A model generated the notes under the pieces. It was not told the DNA's origin, searched no databases, and saw nothing but the letters and a program-made list of their open reading frames with translations. From NCBI RefSeq assembly GCF_900100765.1, contig NZ_FNFO01000004.1:496001-560000 (forward strand): 64,000 nt of DNA. Direction: 5' to 3'. Positions 1 through 9,085 of this stretch are shown here, piece after piece. Position numbers and translations under genes: made by a program. This stretch comes from Catalinimonas alkaloidigena (GTDB lineage Bacteria; Bacteroidota; Bacteroidia; Cytophagales; Flexibacteraceae). Within the stretch, counting starts at the first letter, position 1. Each line of letters starts with the position of its first letter.

Positions 1-1
1 A

Positions 2-316
2 ACCAAGTTGGGGTTTGGCGGGACCAAGCTGGTGTTCGACGCGCTGACGCACGGCGACATCGATCTGTATCCGGAATACACCGGAACGGGTCTCCTGGCG
101 CTGCTGCAGGCCGACGAAGCCACGATCGACAGCGTGACGTTCGACCGTGAACGGGTCTACCGGTACGTGCAACGCGAAATGCAGACCCGCTACGACGTGC
201 AATGGCTGCAACCGCTGGGGTTCAATAATACCCACGCCATGATGATGCGCGAATCGCAGGCAGAGGAACTAGGACTACGGACCATTTCGGATTTGGCGAA
301 CTTCACGCAGAAATAA
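2..316 (+). CDS. C-terminally truncated glycine betaine/choline-type ABC substrate-binding protein (partial at window edge)
   Basis: The frame is already open at the window edge, so the true start lies upstream. The visible 104 residues contain GFGGTKLVFDAL followed by GDIDLYPEYTGTGLLALL, the signature of the OpuAC/OsmF family of quaternary-amine binding proteins, which deliver osmoprotectants to an ABC permease. A later stretch, QPLGFNNTHAMMMR, matches the part of the family that lines the ligand pocket. In known members the domain continues for well over 100 residues after the 'TISDLA' segment, but here a TAA stop follows only seven residues later. The next gene starts 80 bases downstream and no continuation was found in other frames. 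I infer a 3'-truncated, probably non-functional gene; an unusual domain arrangement completed upstream is the alternative. Confidence 0.7.
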   Translation, partial: TKLGFGGTKLVFDALTHGDIDLYPEYTGTGLLALLQADEATIDSVTFDRERVYRYVQREMQTRYDVQWLQPLGFNNTHAMMMRESQAEELGLRTISDLANFTQK

Positions 317-396
317 CCGCGCGATATTGTGAATTTGTCGAAAGATTGCGTTCTTCCGTGCACCTCTTTCACACCTACACTTTTCCACTTTTCGCA

Positions 397-2094
397 ATGA
401 AGCCCATCCGCTACGCTCTTTCTCTGTGTTTCTTTTTGATAGTCAGCACGTTGCAGGCGCAACAGTATAACTACGCCGCCGCCCCCACCAGCGAATTTCA
501 CGCCCTTGTCCCCGTCGACGACTCGGCCGACGCCTGGATCGCGGGCGGCTACGAAGTCGATCCCGTTTTTGGGGAACGCCCGCTGCTGCACGCGGTGAAT
601 CGCTTCAACGAAGTGCTCTGGGCCTATCACTGGCCCGACAGTGTGCCCTACAACCAAGTGACCGACCTTGACCGGCTGCCCGATAACCGCGTGGTCGTCA
701 CCGGCGTAGGGAATGTGGTCTGCGACGTTATGCTACCCCATCAGGTAACGCTAAGTTGGATGACCACGGCTGGAGAACTGCTACAGGAAACCCACTTTCA
801 ATTTGAATCGCAGGGGGGGTTGCCCCTGCCCCAGACGGTGGTACAGCCCGACGGTTCCGGTTGGGTCGGTTATGCTTCCCAACTAATTCATTTTTCGGCC
901 ACGGGCGATAGTTTGGGTCGTATCCTGCTCGAAGGTGATACGATTCGGGCCCTGCTGGCCCCTACTGCTACCTCGCTAGCGGTATCGACCGGCGACACGC
1001 TCTGGTTGCTGGATCATGCGGGGAACGTCCTGGCACAACGCGCGCAGCAAAGCCCCCGGACCGCCCTGACCACCACACCCGCGGGCAATCTGCTGGTGGC
1101 CTGGGATGTTCAACTGCAGGAGTGGGACCAGACAACCCTGGAAACCCTCCAGCAGGCGGAGTTCTCGGACCTGCTCGATACCATCACCGCCCTGGTGGCC
1201 AACGATACTTCCTATTACGTTGCCGGCCTCGATGTCGAACACGGTACGATGCAACTTTACCGTACGGATACCAACCTGGTCAGGCCCTCGCCGGACGGAC
1301 TTCGGCAAGACTACTTTGGTATGTACCTCCAAGCCCATCGGCTGTATGTTACCCCACGCGAAGATCTGGGCATCGTGGGCGTTTCGCGGCCCGGCCTGAA
1401 GCCCAATGCCTTCCTGGTCGGCGTTGACGAGGCCACCACCAACGGATTGGCGTTCTTCTTACCCACCATCCCTGTCAATCGCGGAAAGCTGTTGGAAGTT
1501 ACAGTACTCAGCACGCAAGTGCAGGAGAAGGTGCCATACTATGCTTCTTCCACGCTTCAGGTGAAAATCACCAACGATTACAGTCAGCCGGCAATCGACA
1601 GCCTCTGGATCACGGCCACCGCCGGCTTAACGCCCTGGTGCAGCGAAATCTTAGTACATCAGCACTTTACCGGACTGCACATGACGCCCAGCGACACCCT
1701 CTCGTTAACACTCGAACGCGTCGCCCATCCCTTTTCCGGAGACGGCACCCCGCAGCGGTTCTGTGTCTGGATCTCGGGGGTCAACGGCTCATTCGATCCT
1801 GTCGACAGCGATAATTTGATTTGCGCCGATCTGATCGTCACCGATGCACCGGCCCGCCTCACGCAGATGCCCCTGCGCCTCTACCCCAACCCGGCAAAGC
1901 ACAGGCTCCGCATCGATTTCGGAACAATGCTGCGCGCCTCACCGCTTCAGGTCGTCAACGCCCTGGGGCAACAGGTGCATTCCTGCAACGTTACCGGAGA
2001 TCATACCGAACTGGACCTTGCTTCCTGGCCAGCCGGGGTCTACCTGGTCGTGTTGCCAGAAACAGGACAGACGGCGCGGCTGGTCCGGGAATAA
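397..2094 (+). CDS. Secreted protein with T9SS type A C-terminal sorting domain
   Basis: A protein of 565 residues. The ATG at 397 gives a clean signal peptide (hydrophobic core ALSLCFFLIVSTLQAQ), whereas the open frame upstream of it does not look like an export signal. The middle carries many short beta-rich stretches with aspartate and threonine, suggesting a beta-propeller or beta-sandwich, but I recognise no catalytic motif. The last 75 residues are a type IX secretion sorting domain: PLRLYPNPAKHRLRIDF, then NALGQQV, and a final block with LASWPAGVYLVVL. The product should therefore cross the outer membrane through T9SS and be released or attached to the surface. It stands alone between a truncated gene and a small charged protein. 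The function is unknown. Confidence 0.8.
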   Translation: MKPIRYALSLCFFLIVSTLQAQQYNYAAAPTSEFHALVPVDDSADAWIAGGYEVDPVFGERPLLHAVNRFNEVLWAYHWPDSVPYNQVTDLDRLPDNRVVVTGVGNVVCDVMLPHQVTLSWMTTAGELLQETHFQFESQGGLPLPQTVVQPDGSGWVGYASQLIHFSATGDSLGRILLEGDTIRALLAPTATSLAVSTGDTLWLLDHAGNVLAQRAQQSPRTALTTTPAGNLLVAWDVQLQEWDQTTLETLQQAEFSDLLDTITALVANDTSYYVAGLDVEHGTMQLYRTDTNLVRPSPDGLRQDYFGMYLQAHRLYVTPREDLGIVGVSRPGLKPNAFLVGVDEATTNGLAFFLPTIPVNRGKLLEVTVLSTQVQEKVPYYASSTLQVKITNDYSQPAIDSLWITATAGLTPWCSEILVHQHFTGLHMTPSDTLSLTLERVAHPFSGDGTPQRFCVWISGVNGSFDPVDSDNLICADLIVTDAPARLTQMPLRLYPNPAKHRLRIDFGTMLRASPLQVVNALGQQVHSCNVTGDHTELDLASWPAGVYLVVLPETGQTARLVRE

Positions 2095-2160
2095 CCCCTT
2101 GCGGATCAGTTAATTGCCCTTATCGCGCGGCTTGTCAACCGCGCGACACACAGAAAGTTA

Positions 2161-2168
2161 TATTTTTG
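2161..2168 (+). promoter_or_regulatory. Candidate Bacteroidota -7 promoter element (TATTTTTG)
   Basis: TATTTTTG matches the Bacteroidota primary sigma consensus TAnnTTTG exactly and lies 52 bases before the ATG at 2221. A TTG at 2132-2134 is the nearest upstream candidate for the -33 box, but its spacing of about 26 bases is longer than usual. The element would drive the small charged protein and possibly the ROK gene behind it. Confidence 0.4.
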
Positions 2169-2220
2169 TAAACTCGTCTTCTTTATTTGCGTTAGCGAGA
2201 ATTATACGAGCTTTGCTGCT

Positions 2221-2526
2221 ATGAAGAAGCCCATCAAACGCAAAGAACCTGATCCGAACTTTGATTGGGATCGCTGGGACCGTAAAAAATCGAATAAGAA
2301 AGAGAAAAAGGCTCCACGCCGCTGGGACGACGAAGACCCGCCGAAGGATTACATTCCGGACGATCCGGACCCGGAAGTGCTGCGCGAAATGGAGAACCTG
2401 ACCGACGAAGAGCGAGCCCTCCCCTATCCTGATTATTTCATTGCCGATCTTAACGTGATGAAGCGACGCGAAGGCAGCGCCTTTCTCCCGAACGAACCGG
2501 AAGACGACGGAGAAACCGCTTCCTAA
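2221..2526 (+). CDS. Small, highly charged, probably disordered conserved-type protein
   Basis: A protein of 101 residues without signal peptide or membrane segment. The first 45 residues alternate lysine/arginine with aspartate/tryptophan (DWDRWDRKKSNKKEKK), followed by proline- and aspartate-rich DDEDPPKDYIPDDPDP. A short predicted helix around EVLREMENLTDEE precedes a more ordered segment PYPDYFIADLNVMKRREG. The composition suggests a largely unstructured cytoplasmic protein, perhaps one that binds nucleic acid or another protein, but I do not recognise the family. The ATG follows a good TAnnTTTG element at a normal distance, which supports its being a real gene. It lies 76 bases upstream of the preferred start of the ROK kinase and may be cotranscribed with it. 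Confidence 0.55.
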   Translation: MKKPIKRKEPDPNFDWDRWDRKKSNKKEKKAPRRWDDEDPPKDYIPDDPDPEVLREMENLTDEERALPYPDYFIADLNVMKRREGSAFLPNEPEDDGETAS

Positions 2527-2602
2527 CTTCATTGTGGTCTTAGACAAGCTCAGGCGCATCATCAACCTAAGCCTTTTTAACTCAAAAACTACTCATTACT
2601 AC

Positions 2603-3514
2603 GTGGAATCTCTCTTGGGCATCGACGTGGGCGGCACCAATGTCAAATGCGGGCTCGTCTCACGCGAAGGTAAATTGTTATCCAAAAAGAAATACTCAAC
2701 CCTTGATTTGCGGCACAGTGGCCGTTTTGTAGAAGGTTTTCTGGACGTAATCGCCGAGCAACTGGACGAGCACGGCAAAGTAGGCGGCATCGGCATCGGC
2801 ATTCCCGGTACGCTGAGCCGGAAACGCAAACGGACCCTGGAGCTGCCCAATTTGCCCGAGTTGAATGGGGTAAAACTCCTGAGCATTCTGAACGATCGCT
2901 TTCCCACCGTGCCGTTTTACCTGGAGAACGACGCCAATGCGGCGGCGCTGGGCGAATACTATTTCGGCAAGAAGAAACTCCCCGGCGATTTTATTTTCAT
3001 TACGCTCGGCACGGGCATTGGCGGCGCAGCGGTAATCGACAAAAAGCTTTTTAAAGGCGCACGGGGCAACGGCATGGAGATCGGTCACATTGTGGCCGGA
3101 AATGGCCGCCTGATCGAACAGAACATTGGAAAACAAGGCATTATTGCCATTGCCCGCGACAAGATGATGAATTCGTCGTTCACCACTACGCTGACCGACG
3201 ACGACTTTCTGCACTCCAAGGCGGTGGTGAAGGCGGCCCACGACGGCGACGCCCTGGCGCTCGAAGTATTTCGGGAAGTGGGGATGATTCTGGGCGAGGC
3301 GTTGGTGTCGGCCATCCGCATTCTGGACATCACCACCATTTTGATCGGCGGCGGCGTTTCTGAAACTTTCGGGTACGTGCAGGAAAGCATGTTCGACGTG
3401 ATGAACCGCCACCTGACGCCCTACTACCTCGACGATCTGCAGATCGAACTGGCCACCCTGGGTAACAATGCCGGCATCATTGGGGCGGCATCGCTCTGCC
3501 TGGCGAACGAGTAA
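2603..3514 (+). CDS. ROK family sugar kinase (glucokinase-like)
   Basis: A cytoplasmic ROK-family protein that probably phosphorylates a hexose or amino sugar with ATP. The phosphate-1 motif GIDVGGTNVKCG sits at residues 5-16, the phosphate-2 region is FITLGTGIGGAAV, and the sugar-binding segment is LENDANAAALGEYYFG, with the ND pair that acts as catalytic base in the family. I prefer the GTG at 2603 because it puts the nucleotide motif at the usual distance from the N-terminus; the frame is also open from a GTG at 2534. The usual zinc-binding CxCGxxGC cluster after EIGH is absent: the segment reads GNGRLIEQNIGKQG. It could be a repressor-like ROK only if it had an N-terminal helix-turn-helix, and it has none. 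A convergent gene follows. Confidence 0.8.
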   Translation: MESLLGIDVGGTNVKCGLVSREGKLLSKKKYSTLDLRHSGRFVEGFLDVIAEQLDEHGKVGGIGIGIPGTLSRKRKRTLELPNLPELNGVKLLSILNDRFPTVPFYLENDANAAALGEYYFGKKKLPGDFIFITLGTGIGGAAVIDKKLFKGARGNGMEIGHIVAGNGRLIEQNIGKQGIIAIARDKMMNSSFTTTLTDDDFLHSKAVVKAAHDGDALALEVFREVGMILGEALVSAIRILDITTILIGGGVSETFGYVQESMFDVMNRHLTPYYLDDLQIELATLGNNAGIIGAASLCLANE

Positions 3515-3521
3515 CCTCACT

Positions 3522-3562
3522 ATAAAAAAGCCGCTGTTTCGCACAACGCGACAACAGCGGCT
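3522..3562 (-). terminator. Intrinsic terminator of the coiled-coil protein gene
   Basis: A perfect 10-base stem (AGCCGCTGTT at 3529-3538 with AACAGCGGCT at 3553-3562) and a 14-base loop. Read on the - strand it is followed by a run of T residues, so it ends the transcript of the - strand gene that stops at 3586. There is no T run on the + side. Confidence 0.75.
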
Positions 3563-3585
3563 CTCCCAACCTTGAAACTATTTTT

Positions 3586-4623
3586 TTAGCGAAGCGTCAC
3601 CTTCGACGTAGCCATCAACTCGCCATCCAGGTACAGCTCGAAGTTGTAATTCCCGGTGTAGTACTTGGCCGAACCTTCCCAGTTGAAGAAGATCTTCTCT
3701 GACTGACCGGTGTAATTCACTTCTTTGTGGCGCGTAAAGCGGCTCTCTTCGCGCTTCGATTTGTTGTAGAACACGCCATCTTCTTCGCCAATCAGCATGG
3801 TGCCTTTCGGGTCGGTGATGAGCAGGTACACCTGACGCGGTCCTTTTTCGGCCAGTTTGTTCTCGCTGATCACGAAGCTTACCGAAAAGCGATCTACGCG
3901 CTTGGCCTTCGACGTAAAGACGTACTCGCCTCGTTTCTCTTCAGTCGACTCGGTGATGACGCTGTAAAACTTCAGGCCGGCGGCTGCCGACATCTGCGTC
4001 TGCATGGCCTGTTCTTTCGTCAGCACGGCCGAAAGCGAATCGCGCAGGCCGGCATTTTCGGACCGCAGCCGGTCCAGTTCAGAGACCAGCGTCGCGTATT
4101 TCTCCTGCACCTCCTGGTTCTCTTTTGTCGCTTCGTCCAGCTTCTGCTCGTATTCACTCAACTTCGCTGAGCCGCCCTGGCGCTGCAGTTGCCGGTAACT
4201 GGCTTGCAAGCCCTTAATTTTCCGCGCGGCTTCTTCCAGATCTGTCCGTAAGCTCTCGCTTTCCGTTTTGTAGCGCATCAACTCTTCGATCGTGGCGTTT
4301 GCCTGAGCAATTTCTTTTTCGATTTTCCACTGCACCGATTTAATGGAATCGGCCCGGGCCGATTCGGCAAATTTTTCTTCCTGGAAGTTTTTTGCTTTGG
4401 TGAAGAAGTGATAGTTCCCGTAACCGGAAGCGCCTACTGCCAGGAGAAGAATCACCGAGGCGATGACCCACCCCCGCCCGGAGCGCGGTTCTTCCTCGTA
4501 TTCCTCTTCCTCGTACTCCATCTCGGTTTGTTCTTCCACTTCTACCTCGGTCCCCTGGTTCAGTGCTACCGGATCGTGCTCTTCATCGCTCTGATGAAAT
4601 GATAGAGATGCCGTGTTTGCCAT
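3586..4623 (-). CDS. Single-pass membrane protein with acidic N-terminus, long coiled coil and C-terminal beta domain
   Basis: A protein of 345 residues. Residues 1-48 are strongly acidic (EMEYEEEEYEEEP). One membrane segment, VIASVILLLAVGASGYGNYHFF, lies at about residues 52-73. Residues 80-210 form a long coiled coil rich in glutamate, glutamine, lysine and leucine (for example LRTDLEEAARKIKGLQASY). The C-terminal 130 residues are beta-rich, with VSFVISENKLAEKGPRQVYLLITDPKG and a final strand-rich WEGSAKYYTGNYNFELYLDG. By the positive-inside rule the acidic tail would be cytoplasmic and the coiled coil periplasmic. Similar proteins of unknown role occur in Bacteroidota. The gene is monocistronic with its own terminator. 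No enzymatic motif is visible. Confidence 0.7.
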   Translation of the reverse strand: MANTASLSFHQSDEEHDPVALNQGTEVEVEEQTEMEYEEEEYEEEPRSGRGWVIASVILLLAVGASGYGNYHFFTKAKNFQEEKFAESARADSIKSVQWKIEKEIAQANATIEELMRYKTESESLRTDLEEAARKIKGLQASYRQLQRQGGSAKLSEYEQKLDEATKENQEVQEKYATLVSELDRLRSENAGLRDSLSAVLTKEQAMQTQMSAAAGLKFYSVITESTEEKRGEYVFTSKAKRVDRFSVSFVISENKLAEKGPRQVYLLITDPKGTMLIGEEDGVFYNKSKREESRFTRHKEVNYTGQSEKIFFNWEGSAKYYTGNYNFELYLDGELMATSKVTLR

Positions 4624-5090
4624 AGTTGTTTCTGATGCGTTATCTGTTTATTCCTTACAGCCTTAAGTCCTTCACCTGGAATTTACATTTAGCCAGGTGG
4701 GGCAGCGGAGTGCGTTGTGCGCTTCAACTCGATCCATGGCGGAAATCCGATGTCCGTTTGCCGGGCTGGGGCGCAAATCCCCCGAATTTCAGCCACTTAC
4801 CTGCGTAGATGTCGCTCGTGCTGAGGAGCTACGCTGCCATATTTGAAGATAAGCATTACGGTACAGAAGGCCAGAAGCCCTGTGCAAGGGCGATGTGAGG
4901 TTTAAGCAAAAAGCTGATGGTCAGCGCTTAGATCACCAATTTTCGTCCTGGAATGACGCTATGTTTCAGCCGGTTTTGAATTGCATTCTTCCTGTCTGAA
5001 ACATTCGCCGAAGTGTTGTGGAAATGTTTACTTTAGCGGGCGGCATGTCAGATGCCCTACCTCAAACAATCTCAGGTTAATCGTTTCTTC
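4624..5090. other. Intergenic region between divergent genes
   Basis: 467 bases between the divergently transcribed coiled-coil protein and the pyrophosphatase gene. I found no convincing open frame, tRNA or riboswitch. A TACTTTAG sequence at 5029-5036 resembles the TAnnTTTG element and could belong to a pyrophosphatase promoter, but no proper -33 box accompanies it. Confidence 0.5.
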
Positions 5091-7373
5091 ATGGAAAACA
5101 TTGTGTACTTCTTGCCGATCGCCGGCGTCCTGGCTTTGTTGTTCGTGTTCTGGCGAACTTCATGGCTCTCCAAACAAGATGAAGGTACCCCACGCATGGC
5201 AGCCATTGCCCGTAACATCGCCGTGGGGGCCATGGCATTTTTAAGAGCTGAGTACAAGATTCTAATCATTTTCGTAATTGCCGTAGCTGTACTGCTGGGC
5301 TTCAAAGGGACACAGGAAGAGAATTCTACCGCTCTGGTAGCGTTTTCGTTCATTGTGGGTGCCCTTTGTTCAGCACTGGCCGGGTTCATGGGCATGCGGG
5401 TCGCCACCAAGGCCAACGTGCGCACCACCCAGGCGGCACGCACTTCGCTGAGCCGTGCCCTCGAAGTCGCCTTCGCGGGTGGCTCGGTTATGGGCATGGG
5501 CGTAGTAGGATTAGGAGTGCTGGGGCTAAGCCTCCTGTTCATCCTCTACACGCAACTTTACGGTTCCGACGGTGCCAGCCTTAACATGGTACTGAACGTG
5601 ATTTCGGGCTTTTCGCTCGGAGCTTCGTCGATCGCCCTGTTTGCCCGCGTGGGAGGCGGCATTTACACCAAAGCAGCCGACGTAGGCGCCGACCTGGTCG
5701 GGAAAGTCGAAGCGGGCATTCCGGAGGACCATCCCCTCAACCCCGCCACCATCGCCGACAACGTAGGCGACAATGTAGGTGACGTCGCGGGTATGGGTGC
5801 CGACCTGTTCGAATCGTACGTGGGGTCCATCATCGGCACCATGGTGCTGGGCGCCGCCTTTATCGGCATGCCGGGTTTTGAAGACGCCCTGGGCGGGCTG
5901 TCGGCCATTGTCTTACCGCTGGTGCTAGCCGCGACCGGCATCATCGTCTCCATCATCGGTACCTTTTTCGTACGTGTGAAAGAAGGGGGGGACCCGCAAG
6001 CTGCCCTGAACCTCGGCGAGTTTGGCTCGGGCGGTCTGATGATTCTGGTCTCCTACTTTGTGATCGTAGGCTTACTGCCCGAACGCTGGACGGTCGAGGC
6101 CCTGCCCGGTACCGCCCTGGAAACCAAAGAATACACCGCCATGGGCGTCTTTTTCGCCACCATCGCCGGCCTGGTTGTGGGTCTGGCGGTCGGGAAGGTA
6201 ACCGAATACTATACCGGCTTGGGTACCACCCCGGTCAAGTCCATCGCTCAACAATCGCTGACCGGAGCCGCCACCAACATCATTGCCGGCTTGGGCGTGG
6301 GCATGATGTCGACCGGCATTCCTGTGCTTCTGATCGCAGCCGCCATTCTGGTTTCTTACTACTTCGCGGGCCTGTACGGCATTGCCATTGCGGCTGTAGG
6401 GATGCTGGCCAACACTGGCATCCAGCTGGCCGTCGACGCTTACGGTCCCATTTCGGATAACGCCGGGGGCATTGCCGAAATGGCCGAACTTCCCAAGGAC
6501 GTTCGCCAACGCACCGATAAGTTGGATGCCGTCGGCAACACAACGGCCGCCATCGGGAAAGGCTTTGCCATCGCTTCGGCGGCCCTGACGGCCCTGGCCC
6601 TGTTCGCCGCCTTTATGCAACAGTCGGGGCTGCGCGCCATCGACATTTCGAAGCCCGGCGTGATGGCCGGTCTGCTCGTTGGGGGCATGCTGCCGTTTGT
6701 GTTCTCGGCACTGGCTATGAACGCTGTAGGCCGGGCCGCCATGGCGATGATCCAGGAAGTGCGCCGTCAGTTCACCACCATTCCGGAACTGACCGCAGCG
6801 CTCGGCATCATGCGCAAGTACGATTCCGACCTGAGCAACGCCACGCCAGAAGACCGTGCTATTTTTGATGCCGCCGACGGAAAGGCCGAATACGACAAAT
6901 GTGTCGCCATTTCGACCCAAGCATCGATTCGCGAGATGGTCATGCCCGGTTTGCTGGCCATTGCCGCCCCGGTAGCCGTTGGGTACCTGGCCGGCGCCGA
7001 AATGCTGGGCGGGCTGCTGGCGGGCGTAACTGTGTCGGGCGTGCTGATGGCCATATTCCAGTCGAACGCCGGTGGTGCCTGGGACAATGCCAAGAAAAGT
7101 TTTGAAGAAGGCGTCGAGATCAACGGCCAGAAATACTACAAAGGCTCCGATCCGCACAAAGCGGCCGTGGTGGGCGATACCGTAGGCGATCCGTTCAAAG
7201 ACACGTCTGGTCCGTCGCTCAACATTCTGCTGAAGCTGATTTCGGTCGTGGCCCTGGTCATTGCACCTTCGCTGTACGTGCCGCCGTCGGCGGCCGAAGT
7301 GGGCCAGACGCAACCGCAACCCCGGGTGGAGACCGCAACCGACGTGCCCCCCGCCCTGGCCGACGTAAAGTAA
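5091..7373 (+). CDS. hppA: Membrane-bound K+-dependent ion-pumping pyrophosphatase
   Basis: A protein of 760 residues with about 16 hydrophobic segments. It hydrolyses cytoplasmic pyrophosphate and uses the energy to export Na+ or H+ across the inner membrane. The substrate-binding signature [20 protein letters not shown] starts at residue 223, and the second acidic cluster [16 protein letters not shown] and a third near the C-terminus ([16 protein letters not shown]) are intact. The sequence GNTTAA at 482-487 has alanine where K+-independent enzymes carry lysine, which places it in the K+-dependent class; Na+ pumping is common in that class but cannot be settled here. The ATG at 5091 ([12 protein letters not shown]) fits family N-termini better than the open frame starting 39 bases earlier. 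The C-terminus ends in a short proline- and threonine-rich tail. Confidence 0.95.
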   Translation: MENIVYFLPIAGVLALLFVFWRTSWLSKQDEGTPRMAAIARNIAVGAMAFLRAEYKILIIFVIAVAVLLGFKGTQEENSTALVAFSFIVGALCSALAGFMGMRVATKANVRTTQAARTSLSRALEVAFAGGSVMGMGVVGLGVLGLSLLFILYTQLYGSDGASLNMVLNVISGFSLGASSIALFARVGGGIYTKAADVGADLVGKVEAGIPEDHPLNPATIADNVGDNVGDVAGMGADLFESYVGSIIGTMVLGAAFIGMPGFEDALGGLSAIVLPLVLAATGIIVSIIGTFFVRVKEGGDPQAALNLGEFGSGGLMILVSYFVIVGLLPERWTVEALPGTALETKEYTAMGVFFATIAGLVVGLAVGKVTEYYTGLGTTPVKSIAQQSLTGAATNIIAGLGVGMMSTGIPVLLIAAAILVSYYFAGLYGIAIAAVGMLANTGIQLAVDAYGPISDNAGGIAEMAELPKDVRQRTDKLDAVGNTTAAIGKGFAIASAALTALALFAAFMQQSGLRAIDISKPGVMAGLLVGGMLPFVFSALAMNAVGRAAMAMIQEVRRQFTTIPELTAALGIMRKYDSDLSNATPEDRAIFDAADGKAEYDKCVAISTQASIREMVMPGLLAIAAPVAVGYLAGAEMLGGLLAGVTVSGVLMAIFQSNAGGAWDNAKKSFEEGVEINGQKYYKGSDPHKAAVVGDTVGDPFKDTSGPSLNILLKLISVVALVIAPSLYVPPSAAEVGQTQPQPRVETATDVPPALADVK

Positions 7374-7473
7374 CCTCACGTTTTCCCCGATTTTACTGGC
7401 TGGAATTGAAGGCAATACCGCGCAAGCGACACGGCCTTCAGTTCCAGCCTCGTTTTTCTCTTTACATTATCAC

Positions 7474-7481
7474 TACTTTTG
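7474..7481 (+). promoter_or_regulatory. Candidate -7 promoter element for hpt (TACTTTTG)
   Basis: TACTTTTG matches TAnnTTTG exactly. Transcription would start about seven bases downstream, just before the GTG at 7502. This argues for that codon, and not the in-frame GTG at 7481 inside the element, as the start of hpt. The -33 region is T-rich but lacks a clear TTTG. Confidence 0.45.
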
Positions 7482-7501
7482 TGGAAACCAACACTTGCTC
7501 C

Positions 7502-8044
7502 GTGGAATCGTCCGTAACCATTCACGACAAATCTTTTCGGCTGTTTCTGTCAGAAGACGAACTGCAACAAAGCATTGCCCGGCTGGGGCAGCAACTCACC
7601 GACGATTACCGCGATCGCAATCCCATCTTCGTCGTGGTGCTGAACGGAGCCTTTATCTTTGCGGCGGATCTGCTGAAGTGCGTGGAAACGCCCTGCGAAG
7701 TAACTTTTGTAAAAGTGGCTTCGTACCAAGCGACACAAAGCACAGGCGAGGTAGAAGAAATTCTGGGTCTGGAAGAAGACCTGCACAACCGACACGTCGT
7801 GATTGTCGAAGATATTGTCGATACGGGGCTGACCATGAGTGCCCTCCTCGATTCGGTTCGCGAAATGCGCCCGGCGTCGGTAGAAGTGGCAACACTCCTG
7901 CTAAAGCCCAAGGCCCTGAAGCGGCCGCTGTCCATTCGTTACGTGGGCAACGAAATCGAGAATCGTTTTGTAGTAGGGTTCGGCCTCGACTACGACGGAC
8001 TGGGCCGAAACCTGCGCCATTTGTATCAATTATCAACTCAATAA
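7502..8044 (+). CDS. hpt: Hypoxanthine (guanine) phosphoribosyltransferase
   Basis: A cytoplasmic purine-salvage enzyme that joins hypoxanthine or guanine to PRPP, giving IMP or GMP. With the GTG start at 7502 the protein has 180 residues, the normal bacterial length. The PRPP-binding motif VVIVEDIVDTG has its acidic pair at E103 and D104. The flexible-loop region FVKVASYQATQST and the purine-binding end FVVGFGLDYDGLGRNLRHL are present. A -7 element sits immediately upstream of the chosen start. The adenylate kinase gene follows 67 bases later on the same strand, so the two nucleotide-metabolism genes may share a transcript ending at the terminator after adk. Confidence 0.9.
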   Translation: MESSVTIHDKSFRLFLSEDELQQSIARLGQQLTDDYRDRNPIFVVVLNGAFIFAADLLKCVETPCEVTFVKVASYQATQSTGEVEEILGLEEDLHNRHVVIVEDIVDTGLTMSALLDSVREMRPASVEVATLLLKPKALKRPLSIRYVGNEIENRFVVGFGLDYDGLGRNLRHLYQLSTQ

Positions 8045-8111
8045 CCTCTAACTTCAACGGTTTCCGTCCGGAGTTGACCACGGCGGATACTCTACGTTAA
8101 AATCAGTAACT

Positions 8112-8684
8112 ATGCTTAATATCGTACTGTTTGGCCCTCCCGGGGCGGGCAAAGGAACGCAAAGCCAGAACATCATCGATACATACGGGTTGGTTCACCT
8201 CTCCACGGGCGATCTGCTGCGCTCGCAGATTGCGGCGGGTACGGAACTGGGGCTGCGCGCCAAAACCCTGATGGACCAGGGCATTCTGGTGCCCGACGAA
8301 GTCGTGATCGGCATGATCGAAAGCAAACTGGCCGAGAACAAAGACGCGAAGGGCTTTATTTTCGATGGTTTTCCGCGCACGGTGGCGCAGGCCCAGGCGC
8401 TGGACGAACTCCTGAGCCGGTACGATACGGAAATCGGGTGCATGGTGGCGTTGAGCGTCCACGACGAAGAACTGACCAAGCGGCTGTTGCTGCGGGGCCA
8501 AACGTCCGGCCGCTCCGACGACCAGGACGAGTCCCTCATCCGCAAGCGCATCCAGGAATACAACGACAAGACGCTGCCGGTGGCCGATTATTACCGCCAA
8601 CAGGGTAAGTATTGTGCCATCGATGGCATCGGCGGCATCGACGAGATCTTCCAGAACATCCGCGACGTGCTGGACCGCAAATAG
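8112..8684 (+). CDS. adk: Adenylate kinase
   Basis: Catalyses ATP + AMP to 2 ADP in the cytoplasm. At 190 residues it is the short-LID form. The P-loop GPPGAGKGT is at residues 8-16. The AMP-binding segment STGDLLRSQIAAGTELG and the conserved FDGFPRTVAQAQAL are intact. The LID region GQTSGRSDDQDESLIRKR is short and lacks the zinc cysteines found in long forms. It follows hpt on the same strand and is closed by a strong hairpin terminator. The ATG at 8112 puts the P-loop at the usual position. Confidence 0.95.
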   Translation: MLNIVLFGPPGAGKGTQSQNIIDTYGLVHLSTGDLLRSQIAAGTELGLRAKTLMDQGILVPDEVVIGMIESKLAENKDAKGFIFDGFPRTVAQAQALDELLSRYDTEIGCMVALSVHDEELTKRLLLRGQTSGRSDDQDESLIRKRIQEYNDKTLPVADYYRQQGKYCAIDGIGGIDEIFQNIRDVLDRK

Positions 8685-8704
8685 CCTGCACGCAACGTAG
8701 TAGA

Positions 8705-8738
8705 AGAGGGTTTTCCTGCCAGGGCAAACCCTCTTTTC
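8705..8738 (+). terminator. Intrinsic terminator after adk
   Basis: The stem AGAGGGTTT (8705-8713) pairs with AAACCCTCT (8726-8734) across a 12-base loop and is followed by TTTT. It lies 20 bases after the adk stop codon and probably ends the hpt-adk transcript. Confidence 0.7.
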
Positions 8739-9085
8739 GTTACTGCCCCGCCCCCGCTGCCTCCTCCTTTTCTTCTTCCGGCTCGTTGGGTAGCCTGATC
8801 TGTTTTAAAACCGGGCCAAGTGCCATCAGTACGAAACCAAAGCCTGTTTTAAACGGTTTTCAGATCAGTGCTTGCGTACCCTTTTCTAAATTATTAGTTA
8901 CTTTGACAAAAATTCATCGTTATAAAACAACGCTCCGACGTCTTATCTGTTGAAGATCTTTGTTTTCGATGAGGCAGTGGACTTACACCTGCTACCTTTT
9001 GCCCGAAACCTCAACAAGCGCATACGCAGCTTCGACGGGCAGTAACACGCATTATTTCCAATTCACTTGAACTAGTTGTGCTCCT
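8739..9085 (+). other. Intergenic region before the M3 peptidase gene
   Basis: 347 bases with no supportable gene or structured RNA. It should contain the promoter of the peptidase, but no full TAnnTTTG element was found. The closest sequence, TTACTTTG near 8898, lacks the conserved A at position 2. Confidence 0.4.

Noticed and set aside
6072-7415. 447-codon open frame opposite the pyrophosphatase gene
   Set aside because: Its histidine-, glycine- and glutamine-rich composition reflects antisense reading of a strongly conserved membrane enzyme; there is no motif or promoter.
8891-8905. TTACTTTG as a promoter for the M3 peptidase
   Set aside because: It lacks the conserved A of TAnnTTTG and lies almost 200 bases before the gene without a -33 box.
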